A stretch of 32,642 bases of DNA from PALSA-1440 sp050011195 (GTDB taxonomy: Bacteria > Verrucomicrobiota > Verrucomicrobiia > Limisphaerales > UBA8199): positions 1 through 32,642 of the forward strand of contig JBEKJO010000057.1 of NCBI GenBank assembly GCA_050011195.1. Reading direction: 5' to 3'. Below are positions 15,996-24,502 of this stretch, piece by piece. The notes beneath the pieces were generated by a model that saw only the letters and a list, made by a program, of their open reading frames with translations, was not told where the DNA came from and did not search any database. A program made the translations under genes and the position numbers. The stretch's first letter is position 1. Each line of letters starts with the position of its first letter.

Positions 15996-17240
15996 GTGCA
16001 TGGGAGCTTCGAGGAGGCGGGGTTTGCGTTCGTGGAGGGGGAGCCAGACGCGGAAGGTGGTGCCGCGGCCAACCTGGCTTTCGAGTTCGATGCGGCCGCC
16101 GTGGGCGCGGACGATACGCTGCACGATCATCAGCCCCAGGCCGGTGCCCTTCTTCTTGGTGGTGTAAAAGGGCTCGAAGATGCGGTTAATCTGCTCCTGT
16201 GGAATGCCGCCGCCAGTGTCGGCGACGCTGACCCAAACGCCGTCAGCGCCCTCGCCGGTTTGCAACGTGAGGGCGCCGCCTTTGGTCATCGCCTGGACGG
16301 CGTTCTTGATGAGGTTGACCAGCACTTGCTGGATTTGCGTCGGGTCAATCGGCGTGACGGGCAATTGGCGGGCGAGGCGGGTGTGGACGCTCAGGCCGCG
16401 ATTGTCCAGCTCGGGCTGAACCAGCTCGAGGGTTTTCTGGACGATGTCATTCAGCGACACGGGCTTGAGTTGGGGCATCGTTGGCCGGATCGCTTGCAGA
16501 AACTGGGTGACGATGTAGTCGAGCCGGTTGATCTCGCCGCGCGCGACGGAGAGGTATTGTTCGAGCTTGGGGACCAGCTCGCGGGCTTCGGTTTCTTCGG
16601 CCAGGGCGCGGGCGCGCGGGGCGGAGCCGGGTTTGCCGGGCGGCGGGCTTGGGGCCGGGGTCCGGAGCTTCTTAAGCTCGCGCTCCATAAGCTGAAGGTG
16701 AATGTGAAGGGCGTTGAGTGGATTGCCGATTTCATGGGCGACGCTGGCGGCCAGCAGGGTCAGCGCCTGAATCCGCTCGCTCTCGATCGCCTCAATGGTC
16801 TTCTGCCGGGCTTCGGTGGCGTCGTGGAGGATGAGGGCGACACCGGCGCTGCCGGCGGCTTCGCCGTCGAGCGGCGCGGCGTAGAGCCGGAGGAAGCGCG
16901 GGCGGGGATACTGGACCTCGAACTCGTGCCGCACGACGCCTTGGCCGCCCGCGTGGTCGAACCGCCGAATCTTCTCCCACTCGAGTTCGGGGATGAAGTC
17001 GGTGATGGGCTGGCCCTCGACGTCGGGCTGCAAGCCGAGGAGGCGCGTGACCGCCTGGTTGAAGTAGAGAATGCGCCCCGTCTCATCCACGACCAGCACG
17101 CCGTCCTCGATGGCGTTGAACAGCGTTTCGAGGAAGCTGCGCTCGCGCGCCAGGCGCTGCACGACCGTTTGCAGCCCGGCCTGGTCCAGCCGCCCAATGC
17201 GGGGCAGCACCTTGTCCAGGAAACTGGATTTGCTTGCCAT
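15990..17240 (-). CDS. Soluble PAS-domain sensor histidine kinase (NtrB-like)
   Basis: This 416-aa protein has no membrane segment. A PAS domain covers roughly 35-140 (D-G-V-L-V-V-D-E-T-G-R-I-L-Y-F-N). The dimerisation/phosphoacceptor domain has H169 in V-A-H-E-I-G-N-P-L. The ATPase domain shows the N box with N313 (L-I-K-N-A-V-Q-A-M), the G1 box D341-T-G-G-G, the F box F-E-P-F-Y-T-T-K and the G2 box G-T-G-L-G-L. A Pro/Ala/Arg-rich insert at ~194-215 splits the two helices of the phosphoacceptor domain, which is unusual. It starts 33 bp after the stop of the zinc-ribbon gene and is probably co-transcribed with it. No response regulator is adjacent; the nearest is at 21843. The overall layout resembles NtrB-type cytosolic kinases; the signal and target are unknown. 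Confidence 0.9.
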   Translation of the reverse strand: MASKSSFLDKVLPRIGRLDQAGLQTVVQRLARERSFLETLFNAIEDGVLVVDETGRILYFNQAVTRLLGLQPDVEGQPITDFIPELEWEKIRRFDHAGGQGVVRHEFEVQYPRPRFLRLYAAPLDGEAAGSAGVALILHDATEARQKTIEAIESERIQALTLLAASVAHEIGNPLNALHIHLQLMERELKKLRTPAPSPPPGKPGSAPRARALAEETEARELVPKLEQYLSVARGEINRLDYIVTQFLQAIRPTMPQLKPVSLNDIVQKTLELVQPELDNRGLSVHTRLARQLPVTPIDPTQIQQVLVNLIKNAVQAMTKGGALTLQTGEGADGVWVSVADTGGGIPQEQINRIFEPFYTTKKKGTGLGLMIVQRIVRAHGGRIELESQVGRGTTFRVWLPLHERKPRLLEAPMHD

Positions 17241-17272
17241 GTTGCCAGCGACGTGTTGCCCCCGGAGGACGG

Positions 17273-18289
17273 CTAGGGTTTCTTGCCGTAGCGCTTTTGA
17301 AAGGCCGGGGAAGGCGCCTTCGGCGCCACGACGGGGTTCGCGGCGGCTGCGCCGGGGGCATCGGCGAGGCTGGTATTGGCTTTGAACACGCCCGCAACGA
17401 CGCTCTGCTCGGTGTCCGGCGGCACGGCAAGGAATATCTTGCCGGGGATCACGCTATTGGTGATCTGGCCCAGCTCGAGTTTCATCGCGTAGCCGGAGAA
17501 GATGTTTTTTTGCTGGGCCTGGTACCGCGGGTTGGTCTTCAAGAGCTTGACGACCTGAGGCACGGTCTTGCCCTTCATCTCCTGCGAGACGGTCCAGGTG
17601 TGGCCCGTGACGCTTTCACCGGCCTCCGGATGCAGATAGATCATGAACCCCAGGTCCGGCGAAGCGGGCGCGCCCTGCAGCAACCGGAGCAGATACGCCG
17701 TGCCGACTTTGTCCAGGCGGGCGGTTTCGACGACGAAGTTGGTGCCGGAGATCATGCCATTGGCCCGCCCTTCCGGGATCTTCGCCTGGTCCACGTCGAG
17801 CGTCCAAACGGCGGGGAGCAGGGGCAATTCTTTGGGCGGCGGGGGTATGGCCGGGGCGGCATTGGTGACCGGTGGCGGGGCGCTGGCTTGCTTGGCGGCC
17901 TCGGCCCGTTTCGCTCGCCATTCGCTGAAATACCCGTAGCCGAAGTAACCGGCCACGCCTAAGACCACCACCACGACGCTGATGATCACCCATTTCATGG
18001 CGCCGCCTTTCTTTGCCAGCTTGGCCTGATTCAACTGCTGTTGCAGCGTCAACACCTGGGGCGGGGGCGGCGGCGGCGCGGCGGAGCGCTGGATTCGGGA
18101 CTGGCCGATGGAGAGCTTCGATTGCCCCGGCGTGGCGGAGGCCAGAGCCGCGTGCGGAGGGGCATCGGGCTTGGGGGGCACGGTCAGTTCGGTTTGGCAG
18201 GAGGGACACTGAATCTGGCGCCCGCTCCAGAGTTCGTCGCATTCAATTCCTTGCCCGCAGTGAGAGCAGGCAAATCTTAAATCAGCCAT
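17273..18289 (-). CDS. Zinc-ribbon membrane protein of unknown function
   Basis: This 338-aa protein begins with a zinc ribbon: C8-x2-C11 and C28-x2-C31. A Pro/Ala-rich linker with a run of prolines (~72-77) follows, then one membrane helix at ~100-121 (W-V-I-I-S-V-V-V-V-V-L), a charged stretch and a second Pro-rich linker. The ~190-residue C-terminal domain matches no family I recognise. I chose the ATG at 18289 because the zinc ribbon starts right after it; an upstream in-frame GTG at 18328 adds 13 unremarkable residues. It heads a two-gene unit with the histidine kinase. The orientation would put the ribbon in the cytoplasm and the C-terminal domain outside, which is inference. Confidence 0.8.
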   Translation of the reverse strand: MADLRFACSHCGQGIECDELWSGRQIQCPSCQTELTVPPKPDAPPHAALASATPGQSKLSIGQSRIQRSAAPPPPPPQVLTLQQQLNQAKLAKKGGAMKWVIISVVVVVLGVAGYFGYGYFSEWRAKRAEAAKQASAPPPVTNAAPAIPPPPKELPLLPAVWTLDVDQAKIPEGRANGMISGTNFVVETARLDKVGTAYLLRLLQGAPASPDLGFMIYLHPEAGESVTGHTWTVSQEMKGKTVPQVVKLLKTNPRYQAQQKNIFSGYAMKLELGQITNSVIPGKIFLAVPPDTEQSVVAGVFKANTSLADAPGAAAANPVVAPKAPSPAFQKRYGKKP

Positions 18290-18503
18290 AGCATTCGTTC
18301 GTCGGCCGCCGGGTCCTGCTTTCGCCACCGCCAGGTGGGATCAGGGCGCCGGCGCCAATTGCGAACCATATACAACACTGCGCGCCAGCGGCGTCAAGAA
18401 AATGCGACACAGAAACCTTGACCCGGGGGCGAAAAATGAATTTCATCACGGGGAAACGAGTCTCACGACTTGCTAATACATGTGCCGTAGCCCGATTAAA
18501 TAT

Positions 18504-19394
18504 ATGAAAACATTAGACATCGCCCGGTCAGGCAAGCTGCTTTTGGCTGGAATTCTCTTTGGCTCCAACTTCGTGTCTGCCGCGCCGGCGCAGGCCGCTC
18601 CCAAGAAAGTCCTGGTGGTAACGGTGACCAAGGGGTTTCGACACAGCTCAATTCCCACCGCTGAAAGGATTATCGGCGAGTTGGGCAAAGAGAGCGGCGC
18701 GTTCACGGTGGATTACGCGCGCGTCAATCCCGACGATCCGCAATTCAAAGGCGCCGACGGGAAGCGGGACGATGCCAAGGTGGATGCGGCGATCAAGGCC
18801 GTGCTGGCCGAGAAGATGAGCCCGGCGGCGCTCAAGAAATACGACGCGGTGATCTTCGCCAATACCACGGGCGACCTGCCGTTGCCGGACAAGGAGGCTT
18901 TCCTGGATTGGATTAAATCGGGCAAGGGCTTTGTGGGGATGCACGCGGCGGCTGACACCTTCCCCGGATTTCCGGGTTATACCGACATGCTCGGGGCTCA
19001 CTTCAAGACGCACGAGGCGCAAGTGGAAGTGGACGCGCTCAATCAGGACAGCAAATTCCCCGCCTGCCGCCACCTGCCGGCGGACTGGAAGGTGTTTGAT
19101 GAGATTTACCAGTTCAAGAACTTCGAGCGCTCCAAGGTGCATGGCCTCCTGACGCTGGACAAGCATCCCAACAACAAGACGCCGGGCGATTACCCGGTCG
19201 CGTGGTGCAAGGAGTACGGAAAGGGGCGGGTGTTCTACACCTCGCTCGGCCATCGGGAAGATGTGTGGGACCCGGCCTGGCCGGACCGGAAAAACCCGAA
19301 GGAAGTGGCCGAGGCATACCAGAGGCATATTTTGGGCGGGATCAAGTGGGCGCTGGGCCTCGAGAAGGGCAATGCGAAGCCGCAGGTCCAATAG
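18504..19394 (+). CDS. Secreted ThuA-domain protein
   Basis: This 296-aa protein has a signal peptide (residues 1-~32, ending A-Q-A) followed by a ThuA-like domain, a class I glutamine amidotransferase-like fold found in trehalose utilisation and many Verrucomicrobia/Planctomycetes exoproteins. Diagnostic parts are G-F-R-H-S-S-I-P-T-A-E near residues 44-54, G-K-G-F-V-G-M-H-A-A-A-D-T in the middle and R-V-F-Y-T-S-L-G-H-R-E-D-V-W near the end. I use ATG 18504; an ATG at 18480 would add eight residues before the basic signal-peptide start. The next gene encodes a Gfo/Idh/MocA protein, the usual partner of ThuA in sugar metabolism clusters. The substrate is unknown. The divergent gap 18290-18503 holds the promoters for both directions, but I could not assign a clear one. 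Confidence 0.88.
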   Translation: MKTLDIARSGKLLLAGILFGSNFVSAAPAQAAPKKVLVVTVTKGFRHSSIPTAERIIGELGKESGAFTVDYARVNPDDPQFKGADGKRDDAKVDAAIKAVLAEKMSPAALKKYDAVIFANTTGDLPLPDKEAFLDWIKSGKGFVGMHAAADTFPGFPGYTDMLGAHFKTHEAQVEVDALNQDSKFPACRHLPADWKVFDEIYQFKNFERSKVHGLLTLDKHPNNKTPGDYPVAWCKEYGKGRVFYTSLGHREDVWDPAWPDRKNPKEVAEAYQRHILGGIKWALGLEKGNAKPQVQ

Positions 19395-19441
19395 TCTAAA
19401 GTCTTGAGTCTAAAGTCTAAAGTCCTGAATCGGAAGTCGGG
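19393..19441. repeat. Heptanucleotide tandem repeat, seven units of AGTCTAA type
   Basis: Seven consecutive 7-bp units are seen: AGTCTAA, AGTCTTG, AGTCTAA, AGTCTAA, AGTCCTG, AATCGGA, AGTCGGG. The array starts within the TAG stop codon of the ThuA gene and ends 30 bp before the next start. Decay increases towards the right end. Confidence 0.88.
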
Positions 19442-19471
19442 ACTGGATTTGAAGTGAGCGAGCGGATTTGC

Positions 19472-20845
19472 ATGAACGAGAATGAGAGCGAGGGGCTGGG
19501 ATATAACCGGCGGGATTTTCTACGGGGAGGCTCGGTCGCGACGCTGATGACCCTGCTCGGCGGGGTGGAGCTTTTCGCCCAAACCAACGCGGCGCCCGCC
19601 GGCGAGACCAAGGCCCCTGTCGTGAAAATCAAGGTTGCGGTGATTGGACTCGGGGCCTGGGGCCGCGAGATCATCAACACCCTGGGGCGACTGCCGCAGG
19701 CCGATATCGCCGCCATCTGCGACACTTACCCGGCATCCCTGAAACGCACTGCCAGTGCCGCGCCCGGCGCCGCGCAGACAGCCGATTACAAGACGATTCT
19801 CGATAACAAAGACATCAAAGCGGTCATCGTTGCCACGCCGACGTTCCAGCACAAAGAAGTGGTGCTGGCGGCGCTCAAAGCCGGCAAACACGTCTATTGC
19901 GAAGCGCCGCTGGCCGGCTCCATCGAAGACGCGCGGGAAATTGCGCTGGCCGCCAAGGCGGCGAAGAACCTGGCCTTTCAAACCGGCCTGCAGATGCGGT
20001 CAGACAAACAGCGCCTCTTCCTCCTGCCGTTCATCCGCACGGTGGCGTTGGGCAAGACCGCGCTGGCGCGGGCGCAGTACCACAAGAAGACAAGCTGGCG
20101 GTCCATGTCGCCCAATCCGGAGCGCGAGAAGGCGCTCAACTGGCGGCTGAGCAAGGCGACCTCGCTCGGCCTGATTGGGGAGATCGGCAGCCACCCGATC
20201 GACCAGGCGGGCTGGTTCCTGAATGCGCTGCCGACCGCCGTCACCGGCTTCGGCTCGATCATGTTTTGGAAGGACGACCGCGATGTGCCGGACACCGTCC
20301 AGGCCGTCCTGGAGTTTCCCGGCGGCGCGCAGATGGTTTATGATTGCACGCTGGCGAACTCGTTCGACGGGGAATACGAGATGCTGTATGGGAGCGACGC
20401 GGCGATCATGATGCGCGAGAGCAAGGCGTGGATGTTCAAGGAAGTGGATTCCCCGCTGCTGGGCTGGGAGGTGTATGCCGACAAGGCCAAGTTTTACAAT
20501 GAAACAGGCATCGCGCTGGTGGCCGGCAAGAGCAAGGCCGTCCCCGCCAACGACCAGGCGCAGCCGGCGCAGCCCGACCCGTTCACCGATACGCCGCTCA
20601 ATTACGCTTTAGACAACTTTCTCCGCAACGCTATCGACCTCAGCGCCGCGGCGGAAGATTACAAGTCCAGCTACGGCGCGGACGATGTGGAGGGGCTGAT
20701 GGAGCACCTCGGCAAAGTGCCGCGACGGGCGGCGGCCGGCTGCCTGGAGGGTTTCCAGGCGGTGGTCACCGCGGTCAAAGCCAACGAGGCGATCCTCAGC
20801 GGCAAACGGATCGAGCTGAAGCCGGAGTGGTATGAATTGAGTTGA
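19472..20845 (+). CDS. Tat-exported Gfo/Idh/MocA family oxidoreductase
   Basis: This 457-aa protein begins with a Tat signal (N12-R-R-D-F-L-R-G-G followed by a hydrophobic stretch to A-Q). A Rossmann fold follows with V-I-G-L-G-A-W-G at ~57-64. The usual catalytic E-K-P motif reads E144-A-P, so the conserved lysine is missing. The C-terminal half keeps G-E-I-G-S-H-P-I-D (H241, D244). ATG 19472 is preceded by GAGCGGA at a good distance; a GTG at 19454 would add six residues. Proteins of this family oxidise or reduce sugars or inositols with NAD(P), in this lineage often in the periplasm. With Ala for Lys the reaction may be altered or lost. It sits between a ThuA protein and a YceI-like protein on the same strand. 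Confidence 0.9.
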   Translation: MNENESEGLGYNRRDFLRGGSVATLMTLLGGVELFAQTNAAPAGETKAPVVKIKVAVIGLGAWGREIINTLGRLPQADIAAICDTYPASLKRTASAAPGAAQTADYKTILDNKDIKAVIVATPTFQHKEVVLAALKAGKHVYCEAPLAGSIEDAREIALAAKAAKNLAFQTGLQMRSDKQRLFLLPFIRTVALGKTALARAQYHKKTSWRSMSPNPEREKALNWRLSKATSLGLIGEIGSHPIDQAGWFLNALPTAVTGFGSIMFWKDDRDVPDTVQAVLEFPGGAQMVYDCTLANSFDGEYEMLYGSDAAIMMRESKAWMFKEVDSPLLGWEVYADKAKFYNETGIALVAGKSKAVPANDQAQPAQPDPFTDTPLNYALDNFLRNAIDLSAAAEDYKSSYGADDVEGLMEHLGKVPRRAAAGCLEGFQAVVTAVKANEAILSGKRIELKPEWYELS

Positions 20846-20902
20846 TGGGTCCTGCGTCCAAAAAGCAGCATAACCTGATGCGTTAACACCAAGAATACAA
20901 AC

Positions 20903-21586
20903 ATGAAGAAACGAACATTGAGCGCGGGAACAGTCGCCCTTTTATTGCTGGCCACGGTGTCCTTGCCGGCCGCCGGGCAGACGACCACCTTTACGGCAAG
21001 GTCGGGCAGCAAGATGAGAATCGAAGGCACGGCCAACATCCTCCACCCCACGTGGCAGATCGAAAGCCCCATCATCGGGGGCATCTTGGAGGTCGGCCCA
21101 GGCTTCCCGACCGAACCCGGCCAGGCGGTGACCCCGGGCAAAGTCGAGGCCAAGGCGGACGTGTTCATCCAGGTGCGCTCGCTCAAGAGCGTTAAGGAGG
21201 ACGGCAGCCACTACGACGACAGAATGGACGAGGTCATGTGCGAGCACCTCAAAGAGGCCCAGTTTAAGCGAATCTTTTATCACCTGACCGAGCTCACGCT
21301 GAAGGAAGCGCCCAGGACCAAAGATGCGCCCTATGTGTTCGACGCGAAGGGGGACCTTACCGTGGCCGGCGTGACCAACAAGATCACGATGACGGTGAGT
21401 ATATTGCCGCTGGCGGACAAGAAGCTGGAGATCACCGGCAGCACCGCAGTCAAGATGACCGATTTCAAGGTGGCACCGGTGGACATCAACCTCGTGTTGG
21501 GCCACATCAAGACCGGCGACGAAGTCAAACTGATCTTCAAGTGGATGGTGGCGCAGCCGAAGAACCGTGGGGCGGCAGCCAAGTAG
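20903..21586 (+). CDS. Secreted YceI-like protein
   Basis: This 227-aa protein has a signal peptide (M-K-K-R, hydrophobic core, cleavage near residues 24-26) and a single YceI-like lipocalin-type beta-barrel domain. Supporting signs are I-E-G-T-A-N-I-L-H-P-T-W near the start of the mature protein, the L-K-S-V/D-D-R-M region, and the late segment G-D-L-T-V-A-G-V-T-N-K-I-T-M, all in YceI order. YceI proteins bind isoprenoid or amphiphilic ligands. The ligand here is unknown. It lies 57 bp after the oxidoreductase gene on the same strand and may share its transcript. Confidence 0.82.
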   Translation: MKKRTLSAGTVALLLLATVSLPAAGQTTTFTARSGSKMRIEGTANILHPTWQIESPIIGGILEVGPGFPTEPGQAVTPGKVEAKADVFIQVRSLKSVKEDGSHYDDRMDEVMCEHLKEAQFKRIFYHLTELTLKEAPRTKDAPYVFDAKGDLTVAGVTNKITMTVSILPLADKKLEITGSTAVKMTDFKVAPVDINLVLGHIKTGDEVKLIFKWMVAQPKNRGAAAK

Positions 21587-21842
21587 CGGGATCAGCCTAA
21601 GCGAACCGAATCGTCCCGAAGCAATTCGGGCGGTGGAAGTTGAATTCGTCCACGGGCGACCAGGAGGCCCAGTGCGGGGGTGAGTTGTCTTGCATTATTC
21701 AAAACTGCATTCACTGGCGGTGCCATGCCGAAACGGCAGAAAGAGCACCGCCTGGTTTCAAGCGCCCCCTGAATGGCAGGCTTGACTCTGACCGCCTTCT
21801 GCCAGCACATTGTGGCAACAGCAGCTCGATTGCCGGGCGCCT

Positions 21843-22244
21843 ATGAAAGCCAAAAAGATACTCGTAGTTGAAGACGACAGGGTCACGCAGAAGCTGATCG
21901 CTGATGTTCTCAAGAAGGCAGGCTACGAGGTGCAGGTCGCTCACGATGGGGCTACCGCGGTGAAGATTGCCCGGGAACAGGAGCCGGACCTGGTCACCCT
22001 CGACATTCATCTGGCCAAAGACTCGCCCGACGATTCGTGGGACGGGTTCGGCGTGGCCAGTTGGTTGAGGCGGACCAGCGAAGGCAAGCACAGGCCCGTC
22101 ATCATCGTGGTGTCCGGGATGGATCCGGCCAAGATCATCGAGGACGCCGCCTCTGTGGGCGCCTACACATTCCTCCCCAAACCAATCGAGAAGCAAAAAC
22201 TGCTGGACACGGTGGCCGCAGCTTTGAAGCAAATCCCCGGCTAA
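21843..22244 (+). CDS. Stand-alone response regulator receiver protein
   Basis: This 133-aa protein is a single CheY-like receiver domain with no output domain. The acidic pocket is E10-D11-D12 and the phosphoacceptor is D54 (V-T-L-D-I-H-L). A conserved Ser lies in V-V-S-G-M, and the Lys in F-L-P-K-P-I. A short insertion after D54 (A-K-D-S-P-D-D-S-W-D-G) lengthens the loop next to the active site. I start at ATG 21843, three bases after an upstream frame that adds 11 unrelated residues. The 256-bp gap before it shows no gene. Its kinase is not adjacent; the cytosolic kinase at 15990-17240 is a possible partner. It ends tail-to-tail with trpE, the two stop codons overlapping. Confidence 0.92.
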   Translation: MKAKKILVVEDDRVTQKLIADVLKKAGYEVQVAHDGATAVKIAREQEPDLVTLDIHLAKDSPDDSWDGFGVASWLRRTSEGKHRPVIIVVSGMDPAKIIEDAASVGAYTFLPKPIEKQKLLDTVAAALKQIPG

Positions 22245-23773
22245 CCGCCAAAGCTCTCCGCCATAGCTACGGCTTTCAGCATGGCTTTGGACTTGTTCAC
22301 CGTCTCCTGATACTCCCCCTCCGGCGTCGAGTCGTCCACCCAGCCGCCGCCGGCCTGGACGTAAGCTTTGCCGTCTTTGATGAGCGCGGTGCGGATGGTG
22401 ATGCAGCAATCGAGATTGCCATTGAAGGAGAAATAGCCGACGCAGCCCCCGTAAGGGCCGCGCGCCGTCTGCTCCAGCTCGGCAATGATTTGCATCGCCC
22501 GGATTTTGGGCGCCCCGCTGAGCGTGCCGGCGGGGAAGGTCGCGCGCATCAAGTCATAAGGCGTTTTGTCCGCCGAGAGACGCCCTTCGACTTGCGACAC
22601 GATGTGCATCACGTGGCTGTAACGCTCAATGATCATGAGGTCTTTCACCTGCACCGTGCCAAAATCGCACACGCGGCCCAGGTCATTGCGGGCCAGATCG
22701 ACCAGCATGACGTGTTCGGCGCGTTCCTTGGGGTCGGCGAGCAATTCCTTTTCCAGGGCGAGGTCCTCCTCGGGCGTCGCGCCGCGGCGGCGCGTGCCGG
22801 CGATGGGGCGAATTTCGACTTTGCCGTCCTCGCAGCGGACATGGATTTCGGGCGAGGCGCCGACCAGCGAAAACCCGTCCAGTTCGAGCAGGAACATGTA
22901 GGGGGACGGATTGATGGAACGGGCGGCGCGGTAAATATCCAGCGGCGCGGCCTTGACTGGCGTGGAGAAGCGCTGGGAGCCGACCACCTGGATGATGTCG
23001 CCGGAGGTGATGTATTGCTTCGCCTTGAGAACGTTGGCGAAGAACCTTTCCCGCGGCAGGTTCGACTCGAAGGGCAGCGGCGGCACTTCGTTGGGGACGG
23101 TCACCGGACGGTGCTCAATCGGTTGCTCGAGCAGCGAGATGAGGCGGTCGATTTCGCCGGTGGCGTTTTCATACGCCTCGGCCGGGCTGGCGGCGTCCTC
23201 GAGCACGGCGTTCACCAGGACGGTAATGGTCTGGGCCACACGATCGAAGATAAGGAGTTGGTCGGCGATGAGGAAATAAATCACCGGCGTCTGCAGCTCG
23301 TCGTGCGGCGGACGCGGCACCACCGGCTCGACGTCATGGATGAATTCGTAGCCGATGAAACCAACCGCCCCGCCGGTGAACCGCGGCAAGCCGGGCACCG
23401 GGACGGCGCGATACCGCTTCATCACGCGCTCGACCGCCGCCAGGCCGTCGCACGGGCCCTCCGCGGGCGCAGGACGGCCCGCCCCGCCTTCGCCTTGAAT
23501 CCCGAAGGTCTGGACGACCTTGCCGTTCTCAAGCACCTCAACGTTCCGGCCCACTTGCCGGATAATCGCGCGCGGATTGCAGCCCACGAACGAGTAACGC
23601 CCGATATGCTCGCCGCCCTCGACCGACTCGAAGAGGAACGACTCGCCCGGCCCGCGAATTTTGCGATAGGCCGAAAGCGGCGTTTCAACGTCAGCCAACA
23701 GCCGGCGGGTGACCGGGATCAGGTTGCCCCGGGTGGCCAGCTTCAGAAACTCCTCCAGTGCAGGTGAATACAT
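22241..23773 (-). CDS. trpE: Anthranilate synthase component I
   Basis: This 510-aa protein is full length for TrpE, which makes anthranilate from chorismate and ammonia (first step of tryptophan synthesis). The N-terminal part has L-F-E-S (47-50) and G-R-Y-S-F-V-G, the region that binds feedback tryptophan. The chorismate-binding domain shows P-S-P-Y-M-F, the G-T-R-R-R-G motif, D-L-A-R-N-D-L-G-R, Y-S-H-V-M-H-I-V-S, F-P-A-G-T-L-S-G-A-P-K and the late G-G-C-V-G-Y-F-S. D-L-A-R-N-D and A-G-T-L-S-G-A-P-K are hallmarks of anthranilate synthases. It lies 16 bp after a membrane-protein gene and is probably in one operon with it and hisI. No trpG or other trp gene is in the window. Confidence 0.95.
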   Translation of the reverse strand: MYSPALEEFLKLATRGNLIPVTRRLLADVETPLSAYRKIRGPGESFLFESVEGGEHIGRYSFVGCNPRAIIRQVGRNVEVLENGKVVQTFGIQGEGGAGRPAPAEGPCDGLAAVERVMKRYRAVPVPGLPRFTGGAVGFIGYEFIHDVEPVVPRPPHDELQTPVIYFLIADQLLIFDRVAQTITVLVNAVLEDAASPAEAYENATGEIDRLISLLEQPIEHRPVTVPNEVPPLPFESNLPRERFFANVLKAKQYITSGDIIQVVGSQRFSTPVKAAPLDIYRAARSINPSPYMFLLELDGFSLVGASPEIHVRCEDGKVEIRPIAGTRRRGATPEEDLALEKELLADPKERAEHVMLVDLARNDLGRVCDFGTVQVKDLMIIERYSHVMHIVSQVEGRLSADKTPYDLMRATFPAGTLSGAPKIRAMQIIAELEQTARGPYGGCVGYFSFNGNLDCCITIRTALIKDGKAYVQAGGGWVDDSTPEGEYQETVNKSKAMLKAVAMAESFGG

Positions 23774-23789
23774 GTTGGAGGGGGCAGGG

Positions 23790-24431
23790 TTATTTGCCCC
23801 AAGGTTGGGTGGCCGGAGGCCCGGTGACGAGCATCACTTTCCCGCCCTTCCGGGGCGGGGGTTGGGTGTTTTCGACCGCCAGATTCCGCTCCGCCAGCCG
23901 GGCGGCGCGAATCGCGGAACGGCGCAGGCGCCAGATGCCCAGCAAGGTATAGAAGGCCACCGCCAGCGCGTAAGCCACGATGCCCAGCCCAATCGCCAGC
24001 GGCACGAGCCGCCAATCGCTGAAATAAATCACCGCCGCCCCCACACCACCGGTCAGCGCGGTCTGGGCGAACAAACAGAACAGATAAAGCGTGACGCTGG
24101 TTTCCTGCACGCGCTCGACGTGCCACTCGCGGTAGAGCTGCTCGCCCAGCGAACGCATCAGCCAGGCCGATTGGAAATTGCGAGCGGCGACCAGCACGCT
24201 CGTCGTGCTGATGACAATCGCTGGCAACGGCCAGAAGGCGAGGCCGAGACACAGCGCCAGGTTAAGGGGTATGCCCCACTTCCAGCCGAGCCTTTTGGCC
24301 AGGGGGTTGCCTTCCAGCACCAGATTCGGCGTGGCCACCCACGTGCTCAGGAAATCCATGCCGCGCGCGACGATCAGCAGCAGGAACATCAGCGCGTAGC
24401 CGCGGCTGGCAAATGTGACAAAGTCTTCCAT
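23790..24431 (-). CDS. Multi-pass membrane protein of unknown function
   Basis: This 213-aa protein has about five hydrophobic segments. They lie near residues 10-28, 53-85 (probably two short helices) and 115-135, plus two overlapping stretches at ~140-170. A basic C-terminal tail follows (R-R-S-A-I-R-A-A-R, P-P-P-R-K-G-G-K). Residues W-K-W, E-G-N-P-L-A-K-R-L near 40-52 could be functional but fit no family I know. It sits between hisI (71 bp upstream) and trpE (16 bp downstream) on the same strand. That position suggests co-expression with amino-acid synthesis but does not prove a related role. Confidence 0.75.
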   Translation of the reverse strand: MEDFVTFASRGYALMFLLLIVARGMDFLSTWVATPNLVLEGNPLAKRLGWKWGIPLNLALCLGLAFWPLPAIVISTTSVLVAARNFQSAWLMRSLGEQLYREWHVERVQETSVTLYLFCLFAQTALTGGVGAAVIYFSDWRLVPLAIGLGIVAYALAVAFYTLLGIWRLRRSAIRAARLAERNLAVENTQPPPRKGGKVMLVTGPPATQPWGK

Positions 24432-24502
24432 TGCGGTTTACCGGTAACGCCGACGTTCCCGTCGTCCAGTCGCAACCCCGGCCTGGGAAAGGAAATTGTG
24501 CA

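Noticed and set aside
15981..17276. 431-aa open frame on the + strand over the kinase gene
   Set aside because: The - strand encodes a kinase with all H, N, G and F boxes; the + frame is its shadow.
22037..23767. 576-aa open frame on the + strand over trpE
   Set aside because: Shadow of a clear TrpE coding sequence on the - strand.
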